The notes below the pieces were generated by a model, which was not told the DNA's origin, searched no databases, and was given only the letters and a program-made list of their open reading frames with translations. The position numbers and the translations under genes are program-made. Of a DNA stretch of 64,000 bases, positions 45,774 to 55,294 are shown one piece after another. Numbering within the stretch: position 1 is the stretch's first letter; every line of letters starts with the position of its first letter. This stretch comes from Nostoc sp. RI_552 (lineage in GTDB: Bacteria; Cyanobacteriota; Cyanobacteriia; Cyanobacteriales; Nostocaceae): the NCBI GenBank assembly GCA_016124525.1, contig WGNO01000021.1:20326-84325 (forward strand), given 5' to 3'.

Positions 45774-46922
45774 CTAACCTGTGCCTTGGCGGATGGGTTT
45801 TGGCTCCCTGGATTTTTCTATAATTTGGCAAATCTTGGTTTCCTGAGACTCTATGCTCTCAGTGAGCTTAAACTGAACTAATGCCCTGGCTAAGTTGTGT
45901 TCTGGATGCTGAATTTTAAAATAGACATTCCCGGCTAAATAGTCAGTAAAAAATCTGACCCCCAATTCAAAAGCAATCAAGCGAATGGCAGCGTAAATGT
46001 AGTGATAGTCATTCTCTATGAAAAAACCTTGAGCAACATTAAGATAACCCTCTAAAATACCTCGACACAAGTCAGTATCAAAATACACTGTTTCCCATTG
46101 CTCTGTTTCTTCTCCAGCGGGATTGCAACCTGATCGCAAACAATCACCAATATCGTAATGCACTAGTCCAGGTTTCACAGTATCTAAGTCTATGACGCTA
46201 ACTGCTTTTTGATTTTCAGTATCAAACAACACATTATTAATTTTAGGATCGCCGTGCATTAGGCGCAGTGGCAGTTTGCCTGTAGCTTTAGCATCTTCTA
46301 AAATATTGGCAAACTTGCTGCGTAGCTGGCCACCATAGGTATCGCTGACAAATTTGAAGCAATAATTAACCTCTGGAGATGAGCGCCAGTTGGCTTTGGC
46401 CACCACTTTCTCATAGTTCTGAAGATAAAGAGGTGTAATATGAAATCCTGGTAAAGTATCCGCGAGTTTTACTGAGGGTAAATCACTAATTAAATTGTGG
46501 AACATCCCCAAAGCATAGCCCACTTGTTGAGCCTGTGAATTGTCTAACAAAGTATCGAAAGACTGAGCATTTTCCACAAAGCTCATAGCCCGCCAGCATC
46601 CACCATTGTCATCTTCCCACAAGTCTTGAGTATCGTGAGTTAATAACACACGGGGAAACTCCCAGCGCCCATTAATTGGGGTGCGTTGTAGGCGATGGCA
46701 AATATGATCCGTTAAAGTACGCATATTCTGCATTACAAGTTGTGGCTGGCGAAACACCTGAGTATTAATGCGTTGCAGGACAAAATGTTTACTCCCAGGG
46801 GCATCCACAGTTACCAAGAAAGTATCATTAATATTACCATTCCCTAAGGATTGAATGCCGGTCACCTTTCCTTGAGAGGTAAATTGTTCAGCTATTGCAA
46901 TTAAATTGATTTGTTTTGTCAT
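45774..46922 (-). CDS. NahK-like sugar kinase (aminoglycoside phosphotransferase fold)
   Basis: 382 residues. APH-type kinase: LGNGNINDTFLV glycine loop, FVLQRINTQVF lysine region, catalytic MHGDPKINNVLFD (about 220), and metal-binding SVIDLDTVKPGLVHYDIGDCLR. The N terminus IAEQFTSQGKVTGIQSLGNG is like N-acetylhexosamine 1-kinases. It probably phosphorylates a free sugar at C1. Together with the AGE gene 257 bp upstream on the same strand it could recycle amino sugars; pairing is suggestive only. Confidence 0.85.
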   Translation of the reverse strand: MTKQINLIAIAEQFTSQGKVTGIQSLGNGNINDTFLVTVDAPGSKHFVLQRINTQVFRQPQLVMQNMRTLTDHICHRLQRTPINGRWEFPRVLLTHDTQDLWEDDNGGCWRAMSFVENAQSFDTLLDNSQAQQVGYALGMFHNLISDLPSVKLADTLPGFHITPLYLQNYEKVVAKANWRSSPEVNYCFKFVSDTYGGQLRSKFANILEDAKATGKLPLRLMHGDPKINNVLFDTENQKAVSVIDLDTVKPGLVHYDIGDCLRSGCNPAGEETEQWETVYFDTDLCRGILEGYLNVAQGFFIENDYHYIYAAIRLIAFELGVRFFTDYLAGNVYFKIQHPEHNLARALVQFKLTESIESQETKICQIIEKSREPKPIRQGTG

Positions 46923-47179
46923 CTTCCTTGACCTGCACTACTCCCCACACACATTGCACAAAGGCCACAGGGGATATGGTAGCCTAAGTTTCACATCAGC
47001 ACAGGACAAAATAGATTTTCAATCACTGAGGAATTGCGCCCAAGGCAACAATGGCCTGGAACCGGCTACTTCTAAGCATTCTTTGGAAAAATCCCACTCC
47101 AATGCAATAAGATATGGTATTTTCTGTGCTACAGATATTAATATTTGCTACATCTGACCATATTTTTGTTATTTAAATC

Positions 47180-48361
47180 TTACACAGATTTTCCAGCCAA
47201 AGCCTCAAACTGCATCCAGCAAAGATATAACCCACGGGGTACATGAAAGCAGCCCTTCCATTTACCACCTTTGAGATTTAACAACACATCCCCACGGCCA
47301 TTGAGATAGCCGAACCACTCACCGTGTTCTGGATCAGGAAAGTGTGACCAAGTATAACTGTGCATCTTTTGATACCATTGCCAGCACAGGTCACGCCCCG
47401 TCAAACCATAGGCCATGGCCAAAGCCACCAAAGACTCTAAATGTACCCACCACAACTTTTGGTTCCATTCCAATTGCTGTGGAGGATGACCATCTGCATC
47501 CATAAAATAATACAACCCGCCGTATTCATTATCCCAAGCAAAATTGAGAATATTTAGCACCACATCAACAGCTTGGTTAATAGTATTAGTATCCTTTGTC
47601 CGCTTGGCGATATCCATAATAAACCACATAGCTTCAATACCGTGACCAGGATTAATTAACCGCCCTTCAAAGCAATCAATCTTGGAACCATCAGGGGCAA
47701 CATTCTCATACATCAACCCTCGTTCCAAGTTGAGAAAATCCCTCATTACCTCATCAACAGTGCTAGCCAATACATTGTCCAGGGTTTCACTCGGTAGCAG
47801 CCATTCCATTTCCAAAGTCAAATTAGCTAAAATCATGGGTACAGCCAAAGACTTCATCGGGCGTGTGCCAGCATAAATCTTATTATATTTACCTTTAGGA
47901 TTATCCTGGCGACGCAACACATTGTTGTAAGCTTGCATTGCTACGTCCTTAGCCCAATCTTCCCCAGAAGCCAAAGCATATTGGCTAAATGCCATAGCCG
48001 CAAAACAATCAGAAAATATGTTGTAAGGTTGCACTAGGGGCTTACCTTCACGGGTAAGGGCAAAATACCAGTTACCATCAGCATCTCTGCCATGTTGCGC
48101 CAGAAAATCAGCTCCATTTTTGGCAATTTTCAACCAATTATCCCGTTTTTCTAGGCGATTATACAGCATTGCAAAAGTCCACACCTGACGATTTTGCAAC
48201 CAGATAAATTTATCTGTATCATAAACCCCACCTTCACGATTAATACAAGTAAAATAACCACCATGCTCCCAGTCGAGGGAGTATTTTTCCCAAAATGGAA
48301 GTACGTCATTGAGGAGAGCGTTCTTATACAGTTGAGCCAGAGCTTGTAAATCGTACTCCAT
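47180..48361 (-). CDS. N-acylglucosamine 2-epimerase (AGE) family protein
   Basis: 393 residues from ATG 48361. (Alpha/alpha)6-barrel: [20 protein letters not shown] at the N terminus, [17 protein letters not shown], then [19 protein letters not shown] with the catalytic histidines, [14 protein letters not shown], and [12 protein letters not shown]. Interconverts GlcNAc/ManNAc or the related glucose/mannose sugars. A longer frame to 48454 exists only because dispersed repeat copy 3 lies upstream, and is rejected. Confidence 0.9.
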   Translation of the reverse strand: MEYDLQALAQLYKNALLNDVLPFWEKYSLDWEHGGYFTCINREGGVYDTDKFIWLQNRQVWTFAMLYNRLEKRDNWLKIAKNGADFLAQHGRDADGNWYFALTREGKPLVQPYNIFSDCFAAMAFSQYALASGEDWAKDVAMQAYNNVLRRQDNPKGKYNKIYAGTRPMKSLAVPMILANLTLEMEWLLPSETLDNVLASTVDEVMRDFLNLERGLMYENVAPDGSKIDCFEGRLINPGHGIEAMWFIMDIAKRTKDTNTINQAVDVVLNILNFAWDNEYGGLYYFMDADGHPPQQLEWNQKLWWVHLESLVALAMAYGLTGRDLCWQWYQKMHSYTWSHFPDPEHGEWFGYLNGRGDVLLNLKGGKWKGCFHVPRGLYLCWMQFEALAGKSV

Positions 48362-48768
48362 ATATTCACTTTCCTTGTGTATCAAAACCAATAATTTAAT
48401 TATGTTGACTGTTGACTGTTCAAATTGTGAATCAGTGATACAAAATTTGAGCAATTAATGACTCTATTCTTAATAGACAATGAACTTTATCTGGGTAAAA
48501 CGCAAAAATTGTAAATTTTTATTGCAGGATTCAACACTTCTGTTTAATTATTCTAAGTTAGAGACGTGTCGGACAGAGAATATAGACTTCCCCATCAAAT
48601 AGTCAGTTGAAAACCGACCTCAGCTATGGGACTCCCCAAAGCGCTACTAATTCATTCCCCGGCTCCCCAACCTCACATAAGATTTGGAACACAAGGAGGT
48701 ATTGTAGACAAGGAAGTTATGCCTGTTATAAAAACAGGGAGTAGGGAAGAAGAAACAGTCAACATACT
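48362..48768. other. Spacer between the AGE gene and the kinase cluster
   Basis: About 400 bp, with repeat copy 3. A short hairpin (CCTGTT with AACAGG, 48722-48738) lies 3' of the kinase gene and could end the minus-strand cluster. Nothing else is seen. Confidence 0.4.
48404..48542 (+). repeat. Dispersed ~140-bp repeat, copy 3
   Basis: Same unit as at 18869 and 33949, slightly more diverged in its first third (CAAATTGTGAATCAGTGATA for CCAAGTTGTGCGTCGGTGAT), and nearly identical from ATTTGAGCAATTAATGACTC onward. It lies 43 bp upstream of the AGE start codon, in the antisense direction, so it may form part of that promoter region. Confidence 0.85.
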
Positions 48769-50859
48769 CTAAATCTTCATACCAATCATTTGAAAAGCCT
48801 GTTTAATTTCTTCGGCTAATGAATATTTTTGTTGCTGTGTATAAAGTTCCACAGCCAAACGATAAGTGGACAACATTTCTCTGAAATGTTGTACTTGATT
48901 ATCTTTACCTCTAATATTTAATAAAACCCAACCTAAGTTGTGATGAGCTTCTGCATAACTTGGTTGTAACTGAATAACTTTTTCCAGATAAAAGCGGGCT
49001 TTTGTCCATTCCCCTAACTTTCCATACAAAGTCCCTAGACGAAATAACACAAAAGGATGATGAGGAAACTTTTGATTCTCAGCTTCGTAAACTTGAATTG
49101 CATCTCGAAAATTTTCTAGATGTTCCTGGGTAATTCCCTGATTAATTATCACCCATTGAGGGACTTGTAATTTACGACTTCCTTGCTCAAAACTAACAAG
49201 GGCTTCCTTCCATAGCCCTTGTAAAGCTTTTCTCCAACCTTCAAGTCCTAAAGCAAAAGCACTATCAGGTACTTGAGTAATAAATTCTTGTATCCGTCTT
49301 TCTACATCCTTTGATTGCTGGGTAACCACGGCTTTTTCTAAAGCCTTAATTAAATAAGGATACACCCATTGCTGTAATATTTGAGAATTTCGAGATGAAT
49401 TTTCTTTAGACTTAAAAATTGCTTGTGTAGCCGCACGAATTGCTAACTTCCATTCCTCTTGATTTACAGCTATCCATGCTTGTAGTCCCAAAGCAAAAGT
49501 GCAATTACTATCTAGTTTCAAAGCTTGAGTAACAGCTATTTTTGCTGCTTCCCAATTACCACATTTACCCAAAGCCCAAGCCAAATTAGCCTGAATCCAG
49601 GTTTCTTGGGGAGCTAACTTCCCTGCTTGTTGCAAATTTTTCATCCCTTCTGACCAATTGGCAACACGGCAATTAACCAGCCCTAAAACCCCATATCCCC
49701 TACCATCATGTGGTTGTAATTGAATTGCCTTTTCAGCAGCAATTCTAGCTTTATTATCGTTAACATGAATTTGAATTAATGCCAATTCTACTGCTGCTTC
49801 GCCATGGTTTGGTTCTGTTTTTAAATAATTTTCATAAGCTTGAATAGCTGCTGTTAATTCACCTTGTTTGACTAATTCCCGAGCTCCTTTTTGGCCAGGA
49901 GAAACAAAGTTGCCATTTAAAGCATTAATTAATTCATCGGCTGTTTGGAATCTCTCTTCAACTCTAAATTTCATCCCCGTCAAAATCACTTTTTCCATTA
50001 AAGGACTGACATGAGGACACAATTGGCGAGGGGGTATCAATGTATCTGATATAGCTCTGTCTGTAGCAGCAACAGGTAACTGTTGAGTTAATAATTCATA
50101 CATTGATGCACACAAAGCATAAAAATCTGTGGCTGGCCAACGCTGACTACGGTAACTATACTGTTCAAGAGGAGCATATCCTGGTGTTAAAGTGACACTC
50201 ATTTCCCGAGTTTGCCCAGCAATAAATTCTTTTGTAGCGCCAAAGTCAATTAATACTGGTCTATCTTGGTCATCAATTAAAATATTATCTGGTTTAATAT
50301 CTCGATGTAATAACTTTTGTTTATGAACTATTTTTAATGCTTCCGCAATTTGAATAAAATAATGTTTAATCCGATGTTCTGGTAGTTTACCTTCTTCCTT
50401 TAAAATTTGATATAAACTTTTGCCATTCAAAAATTCCATCACTAGGTAAGCTGTATTATTCTCTTCAAACCATTCATATACTTTCACAATATTACTATGG
50501 GTACATTGTGATAAATAATTAGCTTCAATTTGAAAGTTTTGCAACTGTTTTTGACGCTCAACTGGAGTGATGGAATGAGGCCAATATACTGTATTTCCGT
50601 TTCTAGCAGCTTTTTCTGGCCAAAGTTCCTTAATAGCTACCTGGGCTGAATTTTGTAAAAACACTCCTTTATAGGTGATGCCAAAACCACCTTCTCCTAA
50701 AACTTTTTCTATTTGATATCTTCCTTGTTTTAAAGTTGTCCCTGGGGGTAATTGATAAGTGGATAAACTAGAAGTAGAAGTTAAAGGAGAACCACAGGCG
50801 ACACAATTAATTGTGTTGTCAGGATTTTCAGTGAGGCAAGTAGGACATTGAATAGTCAT
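48769..50859 (-). CDS. Ser/Thr protein kinase with N-terminal zinc ribbon and TPR repeats
   Basis: 696 residues from ATG 50859. N-terminal zinc ribbon (CPTC...CVAC, 4-21), then a complete kinase domain (about 40-300): LGEGGFGITYKG loop, VAIKEL lysine, HRDIKPDNIL catalytic loop, DFGATKEF and PGYAPLEQY activation segment. From about 330 to the end are eight or more TPR units (GREL...AAIQAYENYLKTEPNHGEA and so on). No membrane helix. It is last in a long co-directional cluster whose other genes encode PP2C, FHA and vWA proteins, its likely partners. Confidence 0.93.
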   Translation of the reverse strand: MTIQCPTCLTENPDNTINCVACGSPLTSTSSLSTYQLPPGTTLKQGRYQIEKVLGEGGFGITYKGVFLQNSAQVAIKELWPEKAARNGNTVYWPHSITPVERQKQLQNFQIEANYLSQCTHSNIVKVYEWFEENNTAYLVMEFLNGKSLYQILKEEGKLPEHRIKHYFIQIAEALKIVHKQKLLHRDIKPDNILIDDQDRPVLIDFGATKEFIAGQTREMSVTLTPGYAPLEQYSYRSQRWPATDFYALCASMYELLTQQLPVAATDRAISDTLIPPRQLCPHVSPLMEKVILTGMKFRVEERFQTADELINALNGNFVSPGQKGARELVKQGELTAAIQAYENYLKTEPNHGEAAVELALIQIHVNDNKARIAAEKAIQLQPHDGRGYGVLGLVNCRVANWSEGMKNLQQAGKLAPQETWIQANLAWALGKCGNWEAAKIAVTQALKLDSNCTFALGLQAWIAVNQEEWKLAIRAATQAIFKSKENSSRNSQILQQWVYPYLIKALEKAVVTQQSKDVERRIQEFITQVPDSAFALGLEGWRKALQGLWKEALVSFEQGSRKLQVPQWVIINQGITQEHLENFRDAIQVYEAENQKFPHHPFVLFRLGTLYGKLGEWTKARFYLEKVIQLQPSYAEAHHNLGWVLLNIRGKDNQVQHFREMLSTYRLAVELYTQQQKYSLAEEIKQAFQMIGMKI

Positions 50860-50940
50860 TAGCAAATATAAATAATAAAAACTCAATGAAAATCTTGTAG
50901 TGCGGGTACACATGGCTAGGCTCAGTACAAATGTTACTGG

Positions 50941-52707
50941 CTACAACCCTAGTTCACTAAGGTAAAATTTGCTGTCAATATTTTTTTCTACACGACATTT
51001 TAAGGCTAGGAGAGTTGCGTTATCAGATGCACCCCTTTGTAATACTTTTTCAATGCTTTGATCTACAGATAATTGTAAATCTTCATGAGGATTAAATATT
51101 TCTAATAGTTCATTTTCCCTCACTAAATCCCAAACTCCATCAGAACATAGTAGTAAAATATCTTCGTTCTCGAGTTTCATGGCTAATTCTTGATTTGTAC
51201 GGCTTAAATCTTGAACATAACCATCGCTTAGTCTTTGTTTTGCACCTAAAAATTTTGTCAGTACATTTCGGTCTGGATGGTTAATACTTTCTTCTAGAGT
51301 AATTTGACCACTGGCTACTAACATAGCAATCAGTGAATGATCTTCACTTAACTGACGGATTTCTCCTTGGCGCAGCAGATAAATTCGACTATCTCCCACA
51401 TGGGCAATCATTAACTGTTGAGCCATAGCTAAAATGACACTTAAGGTAGTTCCTCCATCTTGGACATAGGTGGCTACAGATTCATTGACTTTTGTAAATA
51501 ATGCAATTAACCATTCATTGCGTTGCTCTGGGGTTTTCAAATTAGGGGAAATACGTTCTTCCAGCACTATTTGCACAGCTAATTTACTGGCTAGTTCACC
51601 TTGAGACATTCCTCCCATCCCATCAGCGATAACTCCTACAATCATGGTTTCAGTATCACTTAATTGCTGTTGTCTAACTCCATAGTTATCTTCATTATGT
51701 AATCGATGAGTTGAAAGTCCTACAGTGGAGCGACTGGCAATATTCCACTGAATTTTCACTGTGCTAACTTCTTGACGAGTTTCCACTAATATGCCCAATA
51801 GTTGAGGTAAAGCAAATCTTTCTTCGGGAATTGGCGACAGGGAAATTTTGAGAATTTGATAAATCTGAGGAATGGGGCGAATTTTTACCTCAATAAACTG
51901 TCCTTGGGGTAAAGTTTGTTGGTGAATAGCATGATATAGTAGTGCCCCTACAGTATAGCTACCCATGGATTCATGAATATGATTTTTACCATAGGCAAGT
52001 TCAGGGGCACAATAATCTCCCAATAATCCAGAGGGGAGTATTTCACCCACTGGGTAAGCACTAGTTAAATCAAAAAACTGCATGGGAGTTCCTATTTGCA
52101 TTAATTGAGGAACAATGGAAATAAAACACCAATTGCGTTGATGCACATATCGTAAAAATTGGCAGACTTGGCCAGTCATAAATAAAGATTCTTCTAAGGA
52201 ATGCTCTATTTTTAACCAAGTTGCTAATGTTTGATCTTCCTCTGGGAGGGCGGTTAGCAAAATGAGTTTATTGGTGGATGAGTTAGAGATGATTTCTTGT
52301 TCTGGATAATATTCTTCCTCTAAATAGTTAGATTCGCTAACCACTAATTCCCGGTTATCTTGGTGATTTTCTATTTCTTCCGGCTGTTTATCTTTTGCCT
52401 TGTCCTTCCCTGGCTCAAGGTTAATGATTACAGATTCCGCTATGGTGTAAGCTAGAAGTTCAGCAACCATTTTATAATCGCCGAGTATTTCCCTTAGTTG
52501 TAATTCTCGGCTGAGTCCGCTTTCAATTTCGCCTACCCGGAGCAAACCTAATTTACCTGTTGCTAAAATATTAACTTTGAAGTAATAAACATCGGTGATA
52601 AATTCACCCAGATAGGATAAAACTTCTAGGTTAAAATTTTCTAGAGTCAAGCTAGTATTGAGTTCAATTACTAAACTATTAGTGGTGTCTATGGGCAAAG
52701 AGGACAT
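50941..52707 (-). CDS. Pseudokinase-PP2C phosphatase fusion
   Basis: 588 residues. The C-terminal part (about 325-585) is an intact PP2C: HNEDNYGV, VIADGMGGMSQGELAS, GGTTLSVIL, IAHVGDSRIYLLR, LCSDGVWDLV and GASDNATLLAL. The first 310 residues resemble a degenerate kinase domain: HQRNWCFISIVPQLMQIG where HRD...N would be, FDL for DFG and an APELAYG segment near 234, followed by a helical C lobe (SYTVGALLYHAIHQQTLP). It keeps no catalytic residues, so it probably acts as a binding or regulatory module. 23 bp after the FHA gene. Confidence 0.87.
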   Translation of the reverse strand: MSSLPIDTTNSLVIELNTSLTLENFNLEVLSYLGEFITDVYYFKVNILATGKLGLLRVGEIESGLSRELQLREILGDYKMVAELLAYTIAESVIINLEPGKDKAKDKQPEEIENHQDNRELVVSESNYLEEEYYPEQEIISNSSTNKLILLTALPEEDQTLATWLKIEHSLEESLFMTGQVCQFLRYVHQRNWCFISIVPQLMQIGTPMQFFDLTSAYPVGEILPSGLLGDYCAPELAYGKNHIHESMGSYTVGALLYHAIHQQTLPQGQFIEVKIRPIPQIYQILKISLSPIPEERFALPQLLGILVETRQEVSTVKIQWNIASRSTVGLSTHRLHNEDNYGVRQQQLSDTETMIVGVIADGMGGMSQGELASKLAVQIVLEERISPNLKTPEQRNEWLIALFTKVNESVATYVQDGGTTLSVILAMAQQLMIAHVGDSRIYLLRQGEIRQLSEDHSLIAMLVASGQITLEESINHPDRNVLTKFLGAKQRLSDGYVQDLSRTNQELAMKLENEDILLLCSDGVWDLVRENELLEIFNPHEDLQLSVDQSIEKVLQRGASDNATLLALKCRVEKNIDSKFYLSELGL

Positions 52708-52730
52708 AGGGACTTTCCATTATTATATTT

Positions 52731-53276
52731 TTAACGAGTTTGGAATAAAAACCGAACTTTACCAAAGGCAATTTCATCACCGGAACTTAAAGTTTCAGGT
52801 CTGGTAATTCTGGATCCAAAGCGAGTCTGTCCCACGGATTTAATAAAAATACCATTTGTAGAGCCGAGATCCTTAACTTGCCAAACTCCCCCCTGTTGGT
52901 ATATTTGTCCATGGTTGCGTGAAACCGTTTCACCACCAAAAAATGTTTCTAGGTCAATATCAACAGGCCCTGTATCTGAGTCAAATATCCCCACAATGGC
53001 ATTACTATCTAAAATAAATTCTGGAACTGGGGAATTGGTTTGTTTACTAATGAGCTTGGCGGTTGTACTAGTGGTAGCTACGGTGGGAGGAATGGGCTCA
53101 GGTGTGGGATGGTGGGGTTGTGGTATTTGTGGGGATAATATTTCTGTTTCAAAAACAGTAGATGCTGGTGTTGTTATGGCTGGTGTTGTTATGTTTTGTA
53201 GTTCTGAACCACAAGCACCGCAGAATTCTGCATATTCTGGGTTTTGATCATAACCACAGCTAGAACAGGTAATCAT
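52731..53276 (-). CDS. FHA domain protein with N-terminal zinc ribbon
   Basis: 181 residues. Zinc ribbon CSSCGYDQ...FCGACG (4-24), a Pro/Thr-rich linker (25-90) and a C-terminal FHA domain (about 90-178) with the phosphothreonine-binding residues in VSRNHGQIYQ and DLGSTNGIFIK. FHA domains bind phosphothreonine peptides, so it can read the product of the cluster's kinase and be cleared by its phosphatase. The linker has many Thr (TPAITTPASTVFETE), itself a possible phosphorylation target. Confidence 0.93.
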   Translation of the reverse strand: MITCSSCGYDQNPEYAEFCGACGSELQNITTPAITTPASTVFETEILSPQIPQPHHPTPEPIPPTVATTSTTAKLISKQTNSPVPEFILDSNAIVGIFDSDTGPVDIDLETFFGGETVSRNHGQIYQQGGVWQVKDLGSTNGIFIKSVGQTRFGSRITRPETLSSGDEIAFGKVRFLFQTR

Positions 53277-53349
53277 TGGATATAAGTCCTTTGTGAGTTA
53301 AGTGGATAAATGTAAATAAATGTCATTGGTCAGGGTTATTGATGTGTGG

Positions 53350-54747
53350 TTAGGTCCCTGTTAGTTTCCGCATTTCTGTTTCTGAAAGTTGCTCGTTAAT
53401 GTCGTTATTCATTTTTACAGTTTTACCCTTGGCTCCCATTTTCACGGTTTTACGAGTTCCGGCAGAAATTTTGCGGGTTTTGCGTAACTCGTCTTGAGCG
53501 CCATTGAGAGATTCGGCCATTGCTTCGTTACCAATTTTCACTGTCATCCGTCGTGCGGTGTCTAAGAGTTGTTCTGCTTTTTGAGGATTTTGTTCAGCAA
53601 TTTTTGTAGCTTGGTTAATAATGTTGGCAATATTGCACTGTTGAACATAATCCATTACCTCTTGATCTACTTGTGCTGCGCCTCCTTGACCAGGGACAAA
53701 TTGCACCACTACATTTTGAGGCGGTAACTCACCACGTAGTTTTTGTCCTGGAATATCGTAGGTTAAGCCCAGTTGAGCAATGCGAACACGAGATGTAGGG
53801 CGGCTATCCATGCTGAATTCAAGAATAAAGATAGTTTCATCGTTACCAGCTGCATTACCAAGAGGATGAGGATCTTGATTTAAGGGAAATTCCGCTTGGG
53901 TAGGGTAGGCGCGAACAATGCGGCTGAGTTCTACACCTTTAACAGTTTTGATGGTTAAGGCTAGGTTGGTGATAACTTCTTGTTGGGCTTGGGTGTATTC
54001 ATCAATGATTTTGCTGGGTAAATCTAAAATAGAAACTTGAGTACCAATGGCATTTCCGGGAACAATATAAAGTAATGTCCCACCAGTGGAGTCACTGAGA
54101 TGAGTCAGTAAGTCTTCGTTGAAATCTTCCCCAACTCCTAAAGCAGTAATGGGGATGTTGTGGGTAGCAAAATCTGATGCAATAGTTCGACATTGATCAT
54201 CGTCAAATGTTTGACCATCGGTAAATAAAAGGGTACGGCGCACGGTCATTTGTTGATTGCTTAACATATGTAAAGCACGGCGCAAACCTAAACCCATACG
54301 AGTCCCACCAGAAAAGTTGCGGAGTTTAGCGATCGCATCTTGTAATTGGTTGATTTCTGTAGCACTGGTTAAGCCTATAATCTGGGAAGCCGAATCATCA
54401 AACTGCACTAAGGCCATGCGATCGCTTGGTCCTAACCTGCCAGAATCTATTAAGGCTAACAAGGACTCGATAACAATATCAATTTTCGATTTACCTCCAG
54501 TTACCTCCATATATTCCTTACCGTCAACTGTATAATTATTACCAGTAGGAATGCTATGTCCCGCAACTATTTCATACATTGACCCACTGGTATCAATGAC
54601 AAAAGTAAAAGTAGTGGAAGGAGGAATAGCAGCTACATCTTTTGTGGGACGCAGTTTCAGCATGAGAAATAATTTTTGTCCGGCTGTGTCCGCAGGCATA
54701 AATTCCCGATGAGGGCGAAGGGTTAAATTCAGTACATTTGGTATCAT
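53350..54747 (-). CDS. Cytoplasmic vWA protein with a basic, repeated KTVKM tail
   Basis: 465 residues. vWA domain (about 40-240): FVIDTSGSMYE MIDAS, then the conserved Thr in SGGTRMGLGLRRAL and LFTDGQTFDDDQC. A beta-sandwich-like middle (250-370) and a helical part follow. The C-terminal tail (from about 415) has RKTRKISAG, then TRKTVKMGAKGKTVKM, with KTVKM twice. No signal peptide or membrane helix. The tail threonines in basic context look like kinase/FHA targets. Confidence 0.88.
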   Translation of the reverse strand: MIPNVLNLTLRPHREFMPADTAGQKLFLMLKLRPTKDVAAIPPSTTFTFVIDTSGSMYEIVAGHSIPTGNNYTVDGKEYMEVTGGKSKIDIVIESLLALIDSGRLGPSDRMALVQFDDSASQIIGLTSATEINQLQDAIAKLRNFSGGTRMGLGLRRALHMLSNQQMTVRRTLLFTDGQTFDDDQCRTIASDFATHNIPITALGVGEDFNEDLLTHLSDSTGGTLLYIVPGNAIGTQVSILDLPSKIIDEYTQAQQEVITNLALTIKTVKGVELSRIVRAYPTQAEFPLNQDPHPLGNAAGNDETIFILEFSMDSRPTSRVRIAQLGLTYDIPGQKLRGELPPQNVVVQFVPGQGGAAQVDQEVMDYVQQCNIANIINQATKIAEQNPQKAEQLLDTARRMTVKIGNEAMAESLNGAQDELRKTRKISAGTRKTVKMGAKGKTVKMNNDINEQLSETEMRKLTGT

Positions 54748-54821
54748 GGTTTTTTTTATTAATAACTGGGAAAATCAGTAAATTGTGGTAACTTGTCGTA
54801 AGTTATTAAATTTCGTCAACA

Positions 54822-55205
54822 TCAGCAAAAATTTAAAGTCGGTAACATTCCTAATTGGGGTTCTATATCTAATAAATTTGGAGTGATAATAGTAGGAATT
54901 TCTTGATTTCCTTGTTCATCTAATTGTTCAATGTTTGCTTCTATTAGTAAAGGTAAATTCAGAGTAATATTGCTATTTCTAAAACCTTCTTTAATATCTT
55001 GTATCCAAGTCTTAATGATTTGATTGAGGTGGCTATCTTTGATAGCACATAAGCTTTGGTTTTGCATATCTATTCGCAGTTTTTCACGTAGTTGTTCATT
55101 AAAAACTTGCTCAGGGTTATTTTCTTCCTGGGGCAGTAAATCCAAAATATAAGTATATTCTTGCTCAAAACCTTTGACACTGAGAGAAAATTTATATTTG
55201 ACCAT
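54822..55205 (-). CDS. Uncharacterised 127-residue protein of the signalling cluster
   Basis: Begins MVKYKFSLSVKGFEQEYTYI (ATG 55205; an alternative ATG lies four codons upstream). Acidic and mixed alpha/beta, with ILDLLPQEENNPEQVFNEQL and a QIIKTWIQDIKEGF helix. No signal peptide, membrane helix or motif is visible. It sits between two vWA genes with short spacing, so probably belongs to the same transcription unit. Family not recognised. Confidence 0.6.
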   Translation of the reverse strand: MVKYKFSLSVKGFEQEYTYILDLLPQEENNPEQVFNEQLREKLRIDMQNQSLCAIKDSHLNQIIKTWIQDIKEGFRNSNITLNLPLLIEANIEQLDEQGNQEIPTIITPNLLDIEPQLGMLPTLNFC

Positions 55206-55294
55206 GAAATTTTTCACCTCACAAGTTATAACTATGAATAACTATCAATGAGGACAATACTGACATATTTCACCAAGGCTCCTTACTTCTTCTT

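Noticed and set aside
48362..48454. N-terminal extension of the AGE epimerase
   Set aside because: Created by an open frame through the dispersed repeat; the family N terminus starts at 48361.
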